From NCBI GenBank assembly GCA_003978395.1, contig QNZV01000086.1:1-5068 (forward strand): 5,068 nucleotides of DNA, given 5' to 3'. This document shows positions 3,774 through 5,068 of the stretch, piece by piece; position 1 is the first letter of the stretch; each line of letters starts with the position of its first letter. Source of the stretch: Sulfurovum sp. (GTDB lineage Bacteria; Campylobacterota; Campylobacteria; Campylobacterales; Sulfurovaceae). The position numbers were made by a program, and so were the translations under genes. Below the pieces are notes generated by a model, which was not told the DNA's origin, did not search any database, and worked only from the letters and a program-made list of their open reading frames with translations.

Positions 3774-5068
3774 ATTACACCTCTTTCAATAAGTAGCATA
3801 CATAATTTTAATATCTTATATATAGAAAATAACTCTTTTGCTAGAGAAGCTACCTCTAGTTTACTCGAAAAATTCAGTAATAACTTAATCGTTGCAAAAG
3901 ATGGTCTTGAGGGATTACATAAATTTCAGTCTAATCCTATAGATTTAATTATTAGTGATTTAAATATACCAAAATTAAATGGTATAGACTTTATACGAAA
4001 AGTTCGAGATTTAAATAGAGATGTTCCTATTATTATAACGTCAACAAACTACGATGCCAAAGTATTGCAAAATAGTATTAACTATGGAGTACAAGGCTTT
4101 ATTTCAAAACCGATTAATATGAAGCAATTAAAACAACAGATATATTCTATTAAAAAAAACACTCAAACCTCATCATACCATATTGTCAATACCATTCATC
4201 CACAAGAGAAATTTCACAATTTTTTAAATAGCTTAAAGAGTAGCATTGTTGTTTTAATAAAAATAGAAGAGTTTAAATATCTTAATAATTTTCTAACACT
4301 AAAAATTAGTAAAAAACTTCAAAATATTTTTGCAAAAGAGCTATTGAAACATATTCCCGATAAATGTAATTTCTCCAAGATTTATCTCCTTGAAAATGGA
4401 GAATTTGTTTTTGCGAAAGAGTATAATTCAAATCAAAAAATAGAAAATCTCTATAGTCAAGTTCAAATATTTCAAAAAAAGGTTAACGATGCAAAAATAA
4501 AAATCGGTGCAGTTGATTACACCTTATCTATTTTAGTTAGCCTCTCTTATGGAAAAAACTCTTTTGAAAATGCAAAAGTAGGCATGTCAAAATTACTAGA
4601 AAACAAACAAGATTTTATTATTGCCAATGAATTGGTTGAACAAGAGCAACAACAAGCCCATGAAAAACTTAAAACATTTAAAATGATACAAGAGGCTATA
4701 GACTCCTATAATATAGTCTCGTATTTTCAACCTATTGTTAACAATAAAACCAAAGAGATAGAGAAATATGAATCATTAGTACGACTTATTGACAAAGAAC
4801 AAAACATACTATCTCCCTATTTTTTCTTGGATACGGCAAAAGAGAGTAAATATTATCAAAAAATTACCTCTATTGTATTAGAAAACTCCTTTCAAGCTCT
4901 CTATGATACAAAAATGAATATTAGTATTAATCTCTCTTCCTTGGATATTGAACAAAAAAAGACTAGAAAAGATTTCTTTTATCTATTAGAGAAGCATAAA
5001 GAGGAGGCACATAGAATTGTTATTGAGCTTCTTGAAGATGAAAAGATAAAAGATAAAAATGTTATTAA
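3774..5068 (+). CDS. Response regulator with degenerate GGDEF and EAL domain (3' end outside window), probable ATT start
   Basis: About 431 residues are visible, numbered here from the proposed ATT start at 3774. A REC domain (about 12-125) has phosphoacceptor Asp62 (in ISDLNIP), Ser90 at the Thr87-like position of CheY, and Lys112 before Pro. The acidic pair is Glu18-Asn19 rather than two acidic residues. A GGDEF-like fold (about 155-280) carries ENGEF at 207-211 in place of GGDEF, so it is probably not a cyclase. A Gln/Glu-rich helix (about 284-311) leads to an EAL domain with YFQPIV (317-322), E-S-L at 333-335 for EAL, Asn386 in NLSSLD and Glu418 in IELLEDE. The metal-binding residues visible so far are present, so cyclic di-GMP phosphodiesterase activity is likely, but the domain is cut by the window end. 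The frame is open from 3711 (TGA at 3708). The first TTG is codon 98 and the first ATG codon 116, both inside REC. The partner kinase is unknown. Confidence 0.85.
   Translation, partial: MTPLSISSIHNFNILYIENNSFAREATSSLLEKFSNNLIVAKDGLEGLHKFQSNPIDLIISDLNIPKLNGIDFIRKVRDLNRDVPIIITSTNYDAKVLQNSINYGVQGFISKPINMKQLKQQIYSIKKNTQTSSYHIVNTIHPQEKFHNFLNSLKSSIVVLIKIEEFKYLNNFLTLKISKKLQNIFAKELLKHIPDKCNFSKIYLLENGEFVFAKEYNSNQKIENLYSQVQIFQKKVNDAKIKIGAVDYTLSILVSLSYGKNSFENAKVGMSKLLENKQDFIIANELVEQEQQQAHEKLKTFKMIQEAIDSYNIVSYFQPIVNNKTKEIEKYESLVRLIDKEQNILSPYFFLDTAKESKYYQKITSIVLENSFQALYDTKMNISINLSSLDIEQKKTRKDFFYLLEKHKEEAHRIVIELLEDEKIKDKNVI

Noticed and set aside
1..5068. tRNA, rRNA, CRISPR array or insertion sequence
   Set aside because: No cloverleaf-like segment, regularly spaced repeat array or transposase frame was seen on either strand. 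The only mobile-type signal is the short REP-like hairpin.

Overview
The window is strongly AT-rich and uses A/T-ending codons throughout. It carries tightly packed genes whose protein features resemble the Campylobacterota (formerly Epsilonproteobacteria), most likely a Sulfurimonas/Sulfurovum-like free-living member. This placement rests on a short RecG of 595 residues, minor-pilin proteins ending in a CKEKAI or RRTLQKL type tail, TATAAT promoters preceded by T-rich repeats rather than a clear -35 box, and a response regulator starting ILYIENN. It is recognition from memory, not a database result.

Layout. Positions 2-975 hold the end of a pilin-like operon on the + strand: a gene cut by the window start, and a second minor pseudopilin gene joined to it by an ATGA overlap. 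Positions 976-1111 are a promoter/leader region with a clear TATAAT and an imperfect hairpin. Positions 1112-1642 encode a long-form ribosome hibernation promoting factor (HPF). Convergent to it on the - strand lies recG (3465 down to 1678). The 35-bp gap between hpf and recG is almost entirely a GC-rich hairpin with a flanking GTAG tetranucleotide, which looks like a REP element and supplies the recG stop codon. A 308-bp intergenic region (3466-3773) follows. It contains the recG promoter on the - strand and an unusually dense set of symmetric elements: a palindromic A8/T8 tract, a perfect 13-bp inverted repeat bracketing a TATAAT, a direct repeat with 20-bp period, and a 9-bp inverted repeat. 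From about 3774 to the window end runs a large open reading frame for a REC - degenerate GGDEF - EAL protein, cut by the window end. It has no ATG, GTG or TTG that would preserve its REC domain, and the only well-placed start is an ATT downstream of a good Shine-Dalgarno sequence.

How the genes relate. They do not form one pathway. The pilin pair belongs to a pseudopilin/type II secretion or type IV pilus-like machine, HPF silences ribosomes in stationary phase, RecG remodels stalled replication forks, and the EAL protein probably lowers cyclic di-GMP in response to a signal. I see no evidence of a new multi-gene defence or metabolic system here. The points most worth checking are the REP-like element at the recG stop, the apparent ATT start, the structured promoter region of the EAL gene, and a 9-mer (AAATGTGAT) that recurs only in the two regulatory regions.
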